This document shows, in pieces, positions 8,010 to 15,914 of a stretch of DNA of 43,065 nt. Position 1 is the stretch's first letter. Each line of letters opens with the position of its first letter. The position numbers and the translations under genes are program-made. The notes beneath the pieces are model-generated. The model saw nothing but the letters and a program-made list of their open reading frames with translations. It made no database searches and had not been told where the DNA came from. The stretch is from NCBI GenBank assembly GCA_937929895.1, contig CALFUO010000199.1, forward strand, positions 1 to 43,065, in the 5' to 3' direction. This DNA comes from an uncultured Aquimarina sp. GTDB lineage: Bacteria > Bacteroidota > Bacteroidia > Flavobacteriales > Flavobacteriaceae.

Positions 8010-8041
8010 AGTGTTCCCGTTAGAAAAAATTCCATCTTCTA

Positions 8042-8072
8042 TTGTGAGTAGGAAAATTTTCCATTATGTTTG
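8042..8072 (+). promoter_or_regulatory. Candidate Bacteroidota promoter for the 68-residue gene
   Basis: TTG at 8042-8044 and TATGTTTG at 8065-8072 are separated by 20 bases, matching the -33/-7 arrangement (TTG, then TAnnTTTG). The -7 box overlaps the left arm of the operator-like palindrome at 8069-8090, so a bound repressor would block polymerase. Confidence 0.55.
8051..8062. promoter_or_regulatory. Perfect 12-bp palindrome GGAAAATTTTCC
   Basis: Lies between the -33 and -7 elements of the rightward promoter and 42 bases from the repressor start. Position and symmetry suit a second repressor site, but it differs in sequence from the 8069-8090 palindrome, so it may be chance in AT-rich DNA. 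Confidence 0.35.
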
Positions 8073-8090
8073 TACTCAGGTAAGTACAAA
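8069..8090. promoter_or_regulatory. Operator-like inverted repeat TTTGTACT-n6-AGTACAAA
   Basis: Perfect 8-bp arms around CAGGTA in the intergenic region between the S24-type repressor (start 8009) and the divergent small gene (start 8100). The left arm overlaps the candidate -7 box. This is the most likely binding site of the adjacent repressor. Confidence 0.6.
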
Positions 8091-8099
8091 TTTGATTTT

Positions 8100-8306
8100 A
8101 TGAACAAAACTAGGCAAAAAAGGAATGATTATGATGCTGAAATCATAAAAATCTTAATAGAGAAATACCAAGTAGGAAAAAATTACATTGAAAAATCTAT
8201 TCGTGGGGATCGAAATGGAAATTTATCCATAACGATTGCAGAAGCTTATAAAAAGTTAAAACAAGATAAAAACAAAGCAATTAAAAAAGCTTCTGAGGAG
8301 CTTTAG
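8100..8306 (+). CDS. Small basic protein, possible HTH, divergent from the repressor
   Basis: A 68-residue, Lys-rich protein starting with MNKTRQKRNDYDAEIIKILI. I use the ATG at 8100; a non-ATG start at 8070 would begin inside the operator-like palindrome. The stretch EKYQVGKNYIEKSIRGDRNG (about residues 17-36) reads like a helix-turn-helix followed by a wing-like turn, and the rest is a charged helix (EAYKKLKQDKNKAIKKASEE). It may be a small DNA-binding partner or Cro-like counterpart of the S24-type repressor, but function is inference. No membrane segment or signal peptide. A long hairpin follows 15 bases after the stop. Confidence 0.65.
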   Translation: MNKTRQKRNDYDAEIIKILIEKYQVGKNYIEKSIRGDRNGNLSITIAEAYKKLKQDKNKAIKKASEEL

Positions 8307-8320
8307 TTTACTAAAAATAA

Positions 8321-8456
8321 GAAAACCTTCCTTAATTTCATTCAGCATTAAAATAGGATGATATCATCTATAGAGGTGTAAGGCATCTACCCCCTTTAAG
8401 CTTTCGCCCTTTTATAATTCTCTTCTATTTTAGAATGAAAAAAGGAAGGTGTTTTC
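8321..8456. repeat. 136-base long hairpin (possible structured RNA, terminator or MITE relic)
   Basis: The left arm (8321-8355, starting GAAAACCTTCCTT and ending TAAAATAG) is complementary to the right arm (8424-8456, starting CTATTTTAGAATGAAA and ending GGTGTTTTC). By hand the arms pair over about 30 positions with a 2-base and a 5-base interruption. The 68-base apical loop contains its own palindrome GATGATATCATC and the word AGGTGTAAGGCATCTACCCCC. It lies between the convergent small gene and the TPR gene and is followed by T-rich sequence, so a terminator role is possible. No reading frame of note is inside. Confidence 0.65.
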
Positions 8457-8531
8457 TTTTAATTTGCTTTTAGTGACAGTCGATAAATGATACAAAAGGC
8501 TGTCACAACAACTCGAAAATAACATAAAAGC

Positions 8532-9077
8532 TTATAATTTCGCTTCTAATAAAGAATACGCCTCTTTCCCCTTTTCTATACTAATCGAAGCTACTTCGTC
8601 AGCATAAAATTTCGCTTTATCATACCCACCACCAAAAGACTTTGGTAATTCCATATAAAGCTCAACCATTACCATACGTGGATCTATATAGGTTTCGTCT
8701 AAATCTGCTGCGATTTGTAAATGTTCTTTAATATCATCTAAAATGAAGATCGCACTCAACTTATTGTTCCTTGCTTTCATCCCTAATGCTCCGGCATATT
8801 TAAAATGATAGGTAGCATTTTTAGTATCGGTCTTCAATAATTTTTTAAAATAAGAAGCAGCGTCTCCCCATTCTTTTTGTTTGAATTTAATATCTCCTAA
8901 ATATTCCAAAGCTGTAGGATCTTGTGGCTGGGTACGCAATACTTTTCTAAAAGAAGATGTCGCCAAAAGGAATTCATTAGCATTAAACTGATTGATCCCT
9001 AACCGCAAAAAATCTTGTCCCTGCATTTGCATTGAAAAAAGAATCATTAAAAAGTGAAACCAATACTTCATTTTCAT
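8532..9077 (-). CDS. Periplasmic TPR-repeat protein
   Basis: A 181-residue exported protein. It begins with a signal peptide (MKMKYWFHFLMILFSMQMQG, cleavage likely near QGQ). Tetratricopeptide repeats follow: FLLATSSFRKVLRTQPQDP and LEYLGDIKFKQKEWGDAASY are two clear 34-residue units, and a third, degenerate unit begins at NATYHFKYAGALGMKA. The segment ELPKSFGGGYDKAKFYADEV near the end is reminiscent of TRAP1-type TPR lipoproteins. The role is probably a protein-interaction scaffold in the periplasm. It is divergent from the alpha-2-macroglobulin gene (153 bases between starts), but no functional link is shown. Confidence 0.8.
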   Translation of the reverse strand: MKMKYWFHFLMILFSMQMQGQDFLRLGINQFNANEFLLATSSFRKVLRTQPQDPTALEYLGDIKFKQKEWGDAASYFKKLLKTDTKNATYHFKYAGALGMKARNNKLSAIFILDDIKEHLQIAADLDETYIDPRMVMVELYMELPKSFGGGYDKAKFYADEVASISIEKGKEAYSLLEAKL

Positions 9078-9230
9078 AATTTAGGGACAAACCATTTTCT
9101 AAGCAAAAGTCACTGATGCATTTGACTTTATTTTAACGTACTCGAAAACTGGTATTATTTGTGTTACTCAATCATTTGTTAGCAAAGCTAAAAATGCTAA
9201 CCAATACATTAACGAAAAACTAAGGCTTTT

Positions 9231-12200
9231 ATGGCAAAGCAGTCTATAATTCTATCTATAATCTCATTTTTCCTATCATTTTTTATGACACAGGCGCAGC
9301 AAAATTTCGAAAAACAATGGTTAGAAATAGTCCAATTAGAAATTGATAGAAAAGTCACAACGGCGCTAGAAAAAGTAAATTTTGTCTACAAAAAAGCGCT
9401 TGCTAGCAAAAATGATACTCAGCGCCTTAAAGCATTATTATTTCGTTGGAAATTTCAACAAATCGTAGACGAAAAATCACAAGTAGTGATCCTAAAAAAT
9501 GTGGCTTACGAAATCGACCAAGCCGATGCTCCTTCAAAAAACATATTATATATGTATTTGGCTTCTTTCTTAGAAAGCTATTATAACGATAATTATTGGC
9601 GCATTAGCAAACGTACACCAACCGAAGATGCTGACCTAAAAGATTATCGCACTTGGGATGCTAAAACCTTCATCAAACAGATTTCTAATTTTTATGAAAA
9701 AGCATTAGAAAATAGCACCTCTTTAGCATCACAACCCATAGAAAAGTATACAGACTTATTGGTTACGGTTCCTATTTCTCGAAAACTGAAACCTACTTTG
9801 TTTGATCTTATTGCTCACAAAGCTTTGAATTTCTATAAGAATTCAAGAAATACGATTCAACCCAAAGAAGCCTTTATTATAGATAATGAAACCTATTTTG
9901 ACTTACCTGAGGCTTTTTACAGTCAAAACATTACTACTCCCGACGAGAATTCCTTTCCATATCAATCTTTAAAAATTTATCAAAATCTAGAAAGAGTCCA
10001 TAGTCAAAAGAATCATAAAGAAGCTTTAATTTTTACCGTTTCGGAACGTTTTCAATACGTAAAAAGTAATTGGAAAGGAGGGAATACAGACGAAGTTTAT
10101 TTCAACCATTTAAAAAAATTACAACAACAATTCCCAAACACGAGTATCGATATCAAATTGGCGGAAGCGTATCGTACACTTTCTTTTCAAAAGAATGAAG
10201 CAGGAAAGTATGTGTACCCAGACTATAATAATAAAGCGCTAGCGCTAATTTCTAATATCGAAAAGACGTCGAAAGATACTCGAATTCTAATCCCTGTTGA
10301 AAACCTAAAAAGCCAGATCTTACAAAAGAAACTCGAATGGCAAACGCAGTCTTTGTACTTACCTAACAAAAAGCACTTAGCCAAACTAACGTTTGCTAAT
10401 ACGGAAAAAGCTACTTTAAAAGCCTATAAAGTGGATTTTGAATTTGAGCCTAATGAACTGAAGCCTTACCTCGAAAAAGATTCAATACTAAGAAAATATC
10501 TAAAAAAGCAACAACTTCTGTTTACTAAAACCTATGAACTTCCTAAAAGAAAGGATCATAATAGTTATAGTACCGAGGTTATCGTCCCTAAATTACCTCT
10601 TGGTCATTATATCTTTACGTTAAAAGCCGATACTGAAGAAGAGAGCTGGAAATACCACGAACAAACAGTTACTGAAATCGGTTTGAACAAAACCTTACTA
10701 GGTAATAAAACTCGATATCAGATTGTCAATCGATATACTGGTGCTCCAATAGCAGGAACTGAAGTTACCGTTAAACACAAAATAGGCAACTACAGAAATT
10801 ACTCTTGGAAAACGAAACAAGAAACCACTGACCAAGAGGGATTCTTTTATGATTCAAATAGTGATAATAATGGGCATCAAATCATCGTCAAATTACCGCA
10901 GGACACCTTAAAAATATCAGATCGAAACTATCGTAGGAGGGGCGAAATAGATGATGCTAATCAAAACAAAAAGTATCAATCGAAAACTCTTTTATTTTTA
11001 GATCGCGCTATCTATAGACCTGGTCAAAAAGTATATTTTAAAGCCATAGCGATTCAAAAAGTTGATGAAATATCGAATTGCATTGCGGATACAAAAATCA
11101 AAATTGAAGTTAAAGATGTAAATCATCAACTAGTCCATACTCAAACTTTATCCACCAACGAATACGGATCTGTAAATGGAGACTTCGATTTACCTAAAAA
11201 TAGACTGACAGGTAATTTTCATATCTCGGCTTCTATAATTGAACCTAAAGATTCTCGTCGTAATCAAAATGCGAATACTAATTTTTCTGTAGAAGAATAC
11301 AAACGCCCCACATTCGAAGTGACTTTTGAACCTGCTACTGAAATTTTTAGATTAAATGATACTGTCGTGGTTAAAGGAAACGCTAAGGCTTTTTTTGGCG
11401 GAAATATTACCGATGCTAAAGTTAAGTATGTTGTAAAACGAACTGTAAAACCTATGTTTTGGTGGTGGAGAAGCTATCTGAATAATCAGAATGAGAAACA
11501 AATTACTACAGGTGAACTGACCACAGACGAAAATGGAAAATTCGAAATCAATTTTATAGCAGAGACTGGAACTCCAGAAATAGAAAACAAGATTTTCAAT
11601 TATGAAATCACAGCCAAAGTAACTGATGTAAATGGAGAAACACGCGAAGCTTCACAAACGATTAAAGTTGCAGATAAAAACTTACTTAGTAGTATTGACG
11701 TTTCTGAAACTCTACAAAGTAATGTTCTAACTGAAGTTAAAATTAAAACTACCGATGTCAATGATAATCCTATCAAAGCAAACGGAACTTTAACGGTTTA
11801 TAAACTAAAAGCTCCGAATCGATATCTAAATAATCGTCCTTGGGGAGTTCCGGATATTCAGGAAATCGATAAATCTACTTTCGAAAAGACGTTTACACAT
11901 ATACCTTACTCAGATGAAAAAGATCCTAAAAACTGGACAAAAGGAACATCGTTTTGTGAGCATACTTTTGAAAATACATCCGAAGCTATTATTGAATTAG
12001 ACAATATGAAGGATTGGCCAGCAGGGAAGTACTTATTAGTTACGAAGGTTAGTGACCCTATTACCAACACGACCACCGAAAATCAAAAGACGGTAACTTT
12101 AGAACACTCTAAACAAAAAATCCCGGCAGATAATCAAATACTGAATTTTAGCGTAGACTATAACGCTAAAAGTAAAAGTAGGGCTACAATTCACCTTAGT

Positions 12201-15200
12201 ACTTCGGTCGATACATTATACCCAATTGTAGAATTATACGATGGAAATCGTATAATTTACCACAAAGCCATTTCGTTACAAAAGGGTTCTAATTCTTTAA
12301 TTATTTCTTTACCTAAGTTGAATTATGATAAGGTAACAGCTAAAGTATTTTATCACCTTTTCAATACATTATACACCAAACAAGAAGTTTTAGATTATTC
12401 TAAAATTCCTGTAAATCTAGTCATTGAAAAACAACATTTTACAGACAAACTAACCCCTGGAGGAAAAGAGACTTGGAGTTTCAAATTAAAATCTTCTGAT
12501 GGCAACCGAGTTAACGCCGAAGGTTTAGCTAGTATGTACGATGCTTCTTTAGATCAGTTTAAAACACACACTTGGAATACGAATTTCGGATTTAAAGGCT
12601 ATACACCACCAGCTCCTAACACACAAGAATTAAATCGAATTTCCACCTCTAAAGTCTATTACAACCAGCAAATTGATCGTATCCCTTTACCTGAAATTAC
12701 CGTAGAGAAATTGAATTTGTATGGATTTACTTTTAACAGAATCAATTCTTGGGAGTATCGAGAATACTTGAATGATTTAAATTACTTGACTATTCTAGAA
12801 TCAATAAAAACTATAAAAGATTATGGTAAAAGTGGTAAAGCATATGGACAAATCATAGATGGTAGTGTGAATGAGCCTCTTCCTTTTGCTAACGTAAGTA
12901 TTTTCAACTCTAATAAAGTTACAACAACAGACTTTGAAGGAAATTTCTCTTTAGATGCAAAAGTAGGAGAACTTCTAGAAGTATCTTTTGTAGGTTACAA
13001 GACTGTTCTTTTCCCCATAGAAAAAGTAGATCGACCAATAATAATCACTCTTAATACAGGTGCATCTTCACTTAATAGTGTGATTATTTCTAGTGAATCA
13101 TCTAAACGCGTTTCAAAACAACGGATAGCTGCTAAATCCCTTTCTAGTAATATGTCCTTTTCTGATTGGGACAGTACAGAATACGAAACTGATGAAACTC
13201 CTGAAAAAGAAATTCCAAATATAAGTTCTAATAATCAAGACCTTTCATCCCTAAAAGCCATAAAAGCCCGAGAAAACCTAAACGAAACGGCTTTCTTTTT
13301 ACCCAACTTAAAAACCAACAAAAAAGGGGAAATAGAATTTGAGTTTACTTCTCCCGAGGCTTTAACCAAATGGAATCTACAGTTATTAGCCCATACCCAA
13401 AATGCCACTTGGGGAAAATTGGATGCAGAGGCTTTAACCCAAAAGGATTTAAACATTATCCCAAATGCGCCTCGTTTTTTACGAGAAGGAGATCAATTGT
13501 TATTTAGTGCTAAGATTTCGAATCTATCTGATAAAGTTTTAAATGGTACTGCCTTGCTAGAGTGGACAAATCCTATTGACGGAGCAGTAATTACGAAGCA
13601 ATTGAAACAAGCTAACGACACCCAAAACTTCACCATTGCCGCCAACGGAAATACAGAAGTGAGTTGGAAGATTGAAATCCCCGAAGGCTTGGGAGCTATT
13701 CAATATAAAATTGTGGCAAAAGCAGGTAATGCTACCGATGGGCAAACAGCTGCTATACCTGTTTTAACGAATAGGAAATTAGTAACCGAAAGTATTGCTA
13801 TGTGGGTACGCCCTGGAGAAACAGAAACCTATACCTTGAACAATTTTGACACGAATAGTACGACGCAAAAACCGCATCAAATTACGCTAGAGTATACTTC
13901 TAATCCTGCATGGATGGCGATTAAGTCGTTACCCTATTTAATTGAATTTCCACATGAGTGTAGTGAACAGACGTTTTCTAGAATGTATGCCAATAGTATT
14001 GCTTCACACATTATCAATTCGCACCCCAAAATCAAACAAGTATTCGAAAGTTGGGAAGCTAATGGGGTTTTAGAAAGTCCTTTAGAGAAGAATTTAGCAC
14101 TGAAAGAAGTATTGATTGCAGAAAGCCCATGGCTTCGTGACACGCAATCCGAAACAGAACAACAAAAACGCTTAGTGGAATTATTTGACATTCAAAAAAT
14201 GTCTCGTGCTAACGAACGTGCAATACAAAAACTTCAGCAACTTCAGAAAGCTAGTGGAGGTTTTCCTTGGTTTAGCGGTGGACGTGAAAACCCATTTATC
14301 ACTCGCCATATTGTTGCTGGATTTGGTCATTTAGAACGACTAGGAGTTATCGAACAACGTAAGAAAACGGACAACATCCTTCAAAAAGCAATTCAATATT
14401 TAGATCGAGAATTGGAAAATGAGTTTAATGAATTCAAAAATAGAACTCAAAAAGTCGATGATTTCTATAAGCGTATTTCTTTACTGCACTTCGCCTATGC
14501 CAGAAGCTATCATTTAGACCGTTTTCCTATAAAAGGATTAGCCAAAGATATCGTTGAAAAAGCATTAAGTTACCAAAATAAGAACTGGCAACAACGTTCA
14601 CTTTATCAAAAAGGATTATTGGCTTTAACCTTACACCGCTTCGAGACTTCTCCCAAAACAGTTTCTAAGATCATGACTGCCTTAGTAGAAACGGCAGTGC
14701 AATCGAAAGCGAATGGCATGTACTGGAAAGAAAACCAAGCGGGTTGGTACTGGTACCAGTCGATTATTTCTACACAGGCATTATTGATCGAAGCATTTAC
14801 AGAAACGAATCAACCACAGAAATATATTGAAGAACTAAAAGTTTTCTTATTAAAGAACAAACGTACGAATCGATGGGATAATACGATTAGTACAGCTAAT
14901 GCGTGTTATGCTTTATTATTAAGCGGTAATGATTGGCTATCCGTTAAAGATGGTGTAAAATTCAATTTACCTACGGGAAAAACGGGAACACTTTACAACA
15001 AAGTACAGACTGCGATATCGTCTAAAGAAGCTGGAAGTGGGTATTTTAAAACACAATGGAACGCTGATGAAATTGATGCTTCTTTTAAAACTATTGAAGT
15101 TAAAAATACAGGGAATGTAACAAACTATGGCGGGTATTATTGGCAATATTTTGAAGATTTAAATAAGATAAAAGTAGATGACCAAGGCCCTTTATCGATT

Positions 15201-15608
15201 GATAAAGAATTGTATTTAAAAGTGACTACAGATAATGGCACAGAACTGAAAAGAATCACTACAGTCACCCCACTACAACGTGGAGACAAAGTCACTGTTA
15301 GACTACTGATTAAAAGCGAAGATCATTTAGAATATGTACACTTAAAAGATATGCGTGCTAGTGGTTTCGAGCCTACAGAAGTGCTTTCTGGTTACAAATA
15401 CAAAGAAAACCTATGGTATTACCAAAGTACGAAAGATGTTGCCACACATTTCTTTATCGACCGTATGTCTAAAGGTAATTATGTATTGGAATACGATGTT
15501 ATAGCCAATCAAACAGGAGATTTCTCTAATGGTATTACAACACTACAATGTATGTATGCCCCTGAGTTTAGTAATCATTCTAGTGGACAACGTATAGAGA
15601 TTAAGTAA
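9231..15608 (+). CDS. Alpha-2-macroglobulin family protein with CSEQ thioester motif
   Basis: A 2125-residue exported protein with a signal peptide (residues 1-22, ending MTQAQ). The order is an N-terminal helical region, MG/MG2 domains (for example FLDRAIYRPGQKVYFKA, where RPGQ is the MG2 hallmark), a regulatory-type beta-sandwich insertion (about 1203-1290, PLPFANVSIFNS and VGYKT), the A2M core (NETAFFLPNL and FTSPEALTKWNLQ, near 1350), the thioester motif Cys1577-Ser-Glu-Gln1580, an alpha/alpha-toroid thioester domain, and a C-terminal receptor-like domain. Bacterial A2M proteins are thought to trap attacking proteases in the envelope; the intact CxEQ suggests covalent trapping. There is no lipobox, so it is periplasmic or secreted and not a lipoprotein. 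The insertion carries text like the start of SusC-type receptors, and sits where the protease bait region is expected. It is 153 bases from a divergent TPR gene and is followed by a repeat fragment. Confidence 0.92.
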   Translation: MAKQSIILSIISFFLSFFMTQAQQNFEKQWLEIVQLEIDRKVTTALEKVNFVYKKALASKNDTQRLKALLFRWKFQQIVDEKSQVVILKNVAYEIDQADAPSKNILYMYLASFLESYYNDNYWRISKRTPTEDADLKDYRTWDAKTFIKQISNFYEKALENSTSLASQPIEKYTDLLVTVPISRKLKPTLFDLIAHKALNFYKNSRNTIQPKEAFIIDNETYFDLPEAFYSQNITTPDENSFPYQSLKIYQNLERVHSQKNHKEALIFTVSERFQYVKSNWKGGNTDEVYFNHLKKLQQQFPNTSIDIKLAEAYRTLSFQKNEAGKYVYPDYNNKALALISNIEKTSKDTRILIPVENLKSQILQKKLEWQTQSLYLPNKKHLAKLTFANTEKATLKAYKVDFEFEPNELKPYLEKDSILRKYLKKQQLLFTKTYELPKRKDHNSYSTEVIVPKLPLGHYIFTLKADTEEESWKYHEQTVTEIGLNKTLLGNKTRYQIVNRYTGAPIAGTEVTVKHKIGNYRNYSWKTKQETTDQEGFFYDSNSDNNGHQIIVKLPQDTLKISDRNYRRRGEIDDANQNKKYQSKTLLFLDRAIYRPGQKVYFKAIAIQKVDEISNCIADTKIKIEVKDVNHQLVHTQTLSTNEYGSVNGDFDLPKNRLTGNFHISASIIEPKDSRRNQNANTNFSVEEYKRPTFEVTFEPATEIFRLNDTVVVKGNAKAFFGGNITDAKVKYVVKRTVKPMFWWWRSYLNNQNEKQITTGELTTDENGKFEINFIAETGTPEIENKIFNYEITAKVTDVNGETREASQTIKVADKNLLSSIDVSETLQSNVLTEVKIKTTDVNDNPIKANGTLTVYKLKAPNRYLNNRPWGVPDIQEIDKSTFEKTFTHIPYSDEKDPKNWTKGTSFCEHTFENTSEAIIELDNMKDWPAGKYLLVTKVSDPITNTTTENQKTVTLEHSKQKIPADNQILNFSVDYNAKSKSRATIHLSTSVDTLYPIVELYDGNRIIYHKAISLQKGSNSLIISLPKLNYDKVTAKVFYHLFNTLYTKQEVLDYSKIPVNLVIEKQHFTDKLTPGGKETWSFKLKSSDGNRVNAEGLASMYDASLDQFKTHTWNTNFGFKGYTPPAPNTQELNRISTSKVYYNQQIDRIPLPEITVEKLNLYGFTFNRINSWEYREYLNDLNYLTILESIKTIKDYGKSGKAYGQIIDGSVNEPLPFANVSIFNSNKVTTTDFEGNFSLDAKVGELLEVSFVGYKTVLFPIEKVDRPIIITLNTGASSLNSVIISSESSKRVSKQRIAAKSLSSNMSFSDWDSTEYETDETPEKEIPNISSNNQDLSSLKAIKARENLNETAFFLPNLKTNKKGEIEFEFTSPEALTKWNLQLLAHTQNATWGKLDAEALTQKDLNIIPNAPRFLREGDQLLFSAKISNLSDKVLNGTALLEWTNPIDGAVITKQLKQANDTQNFTIAANGNTEVSWKIEIPEGLGAIQYKIVAKAGNATDGQTAAIPVLTNRKLVTESIAMWVRPGETETYTLNNFDTNSTTQKPHQITLEYTSNPAWMAIKSLPYLIEFPHECSEQTFSRMYANSIASHIINSHPKIKQVFESWEANGVLESPLEKNLALKEVLIAESPWLRDTQSETEQQKRLVELFDIQKMSRANERAIQKLQQLQKASGGFPWFSGGRENPFITRHIVAGFGHLERLGVIEQRKKTDNILQKAIQYLDRELENEFNEFKNRTQKVDDFYKRISLLHFAYARSYHLDRFPIKGLAKDIVEKALSYQNKNWQQRSLYQKGLLALTLHRFETSPKTVSKIMTALVETAVQSKANGMYWKENQAGWYWYQSIISTQALLIEAFTETNQPQKYIEELKVFLLKNKRTNRWDNTISTANACYALLLSGNDWLSVKDGVKFNLPTGKTGTLYNKVQTAISSKEAGSGYFKTQWNADEIDASFKTIEVKNTGNVTNYGGYYWQYFEDLNKIKVDDQGPLSIDKELYLKVTTDNGTELKRITTVTPLQRGDKVTVRLLIKSEDHLEYVHLKDMRASGFEPTEVLSGYKYKENLWYYQSTKDVATHFFIDRMSKGNYVLEYDVIANQTGDFSNGITTLQCMYAPEFSNHSSGQRIEIK

Positions 15609-15914
15609 ATACAAATACCTACAGAAAGAGTTTTGAATTTACGGTATCATACACAAGCTATTAAAAGAAAACTCACTAACACAAGTATCCAAAAGTTTTA
15701 AGCTTTAGAAACAACAATTAACATTAAGTGTCTCATACGATCCTAAACCATAAAATGCAATATATATTAAGTTTATTTTTCTATTCTCTTTCAGTGAAAC
15801 GGTCTATATTCTAAAGTTTCGGATGCTAGTGACTCACTAACTAAAAATAAATTATAGTTTTTAGAATACTTATAGCATCTTTACCTTGTTAAAACTTTAA
15901 ACGTGTTACGGTGT
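15609..15914. other. 306-base intergenic region
   Basis: Between the alpha-2-macroglobulin and the TonB receptor. It contains the repeat fragment at 15735-15801 and otherwise AT-rich sequence. TACCTTG at about 15890 is one base short of a -7 box for the receptor gene. No small gene or terminator hairpin of note was seen. Confidence 0.5.
15735..15801. repeat. Left-end fragment of the 163-bp repeat, copy B
   Basis: ATACGATCCTAAACCATAAAATGCAA... follows the left half of copies A and C (with one extra C) through the TTAAGTTTA and TTTCTA stretch to about GTGAAACGG, then diverges. The right inverted end is missing, so this is a decayed copy. Confidence 0.65.

Noticed and set aside
7344-8306. Prophage or integrated element around the S24-type repressor
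   Set aside because: No integrase, phage structural gene or attachment repeat is seen; both flanks are ordinary chromosomal genes.
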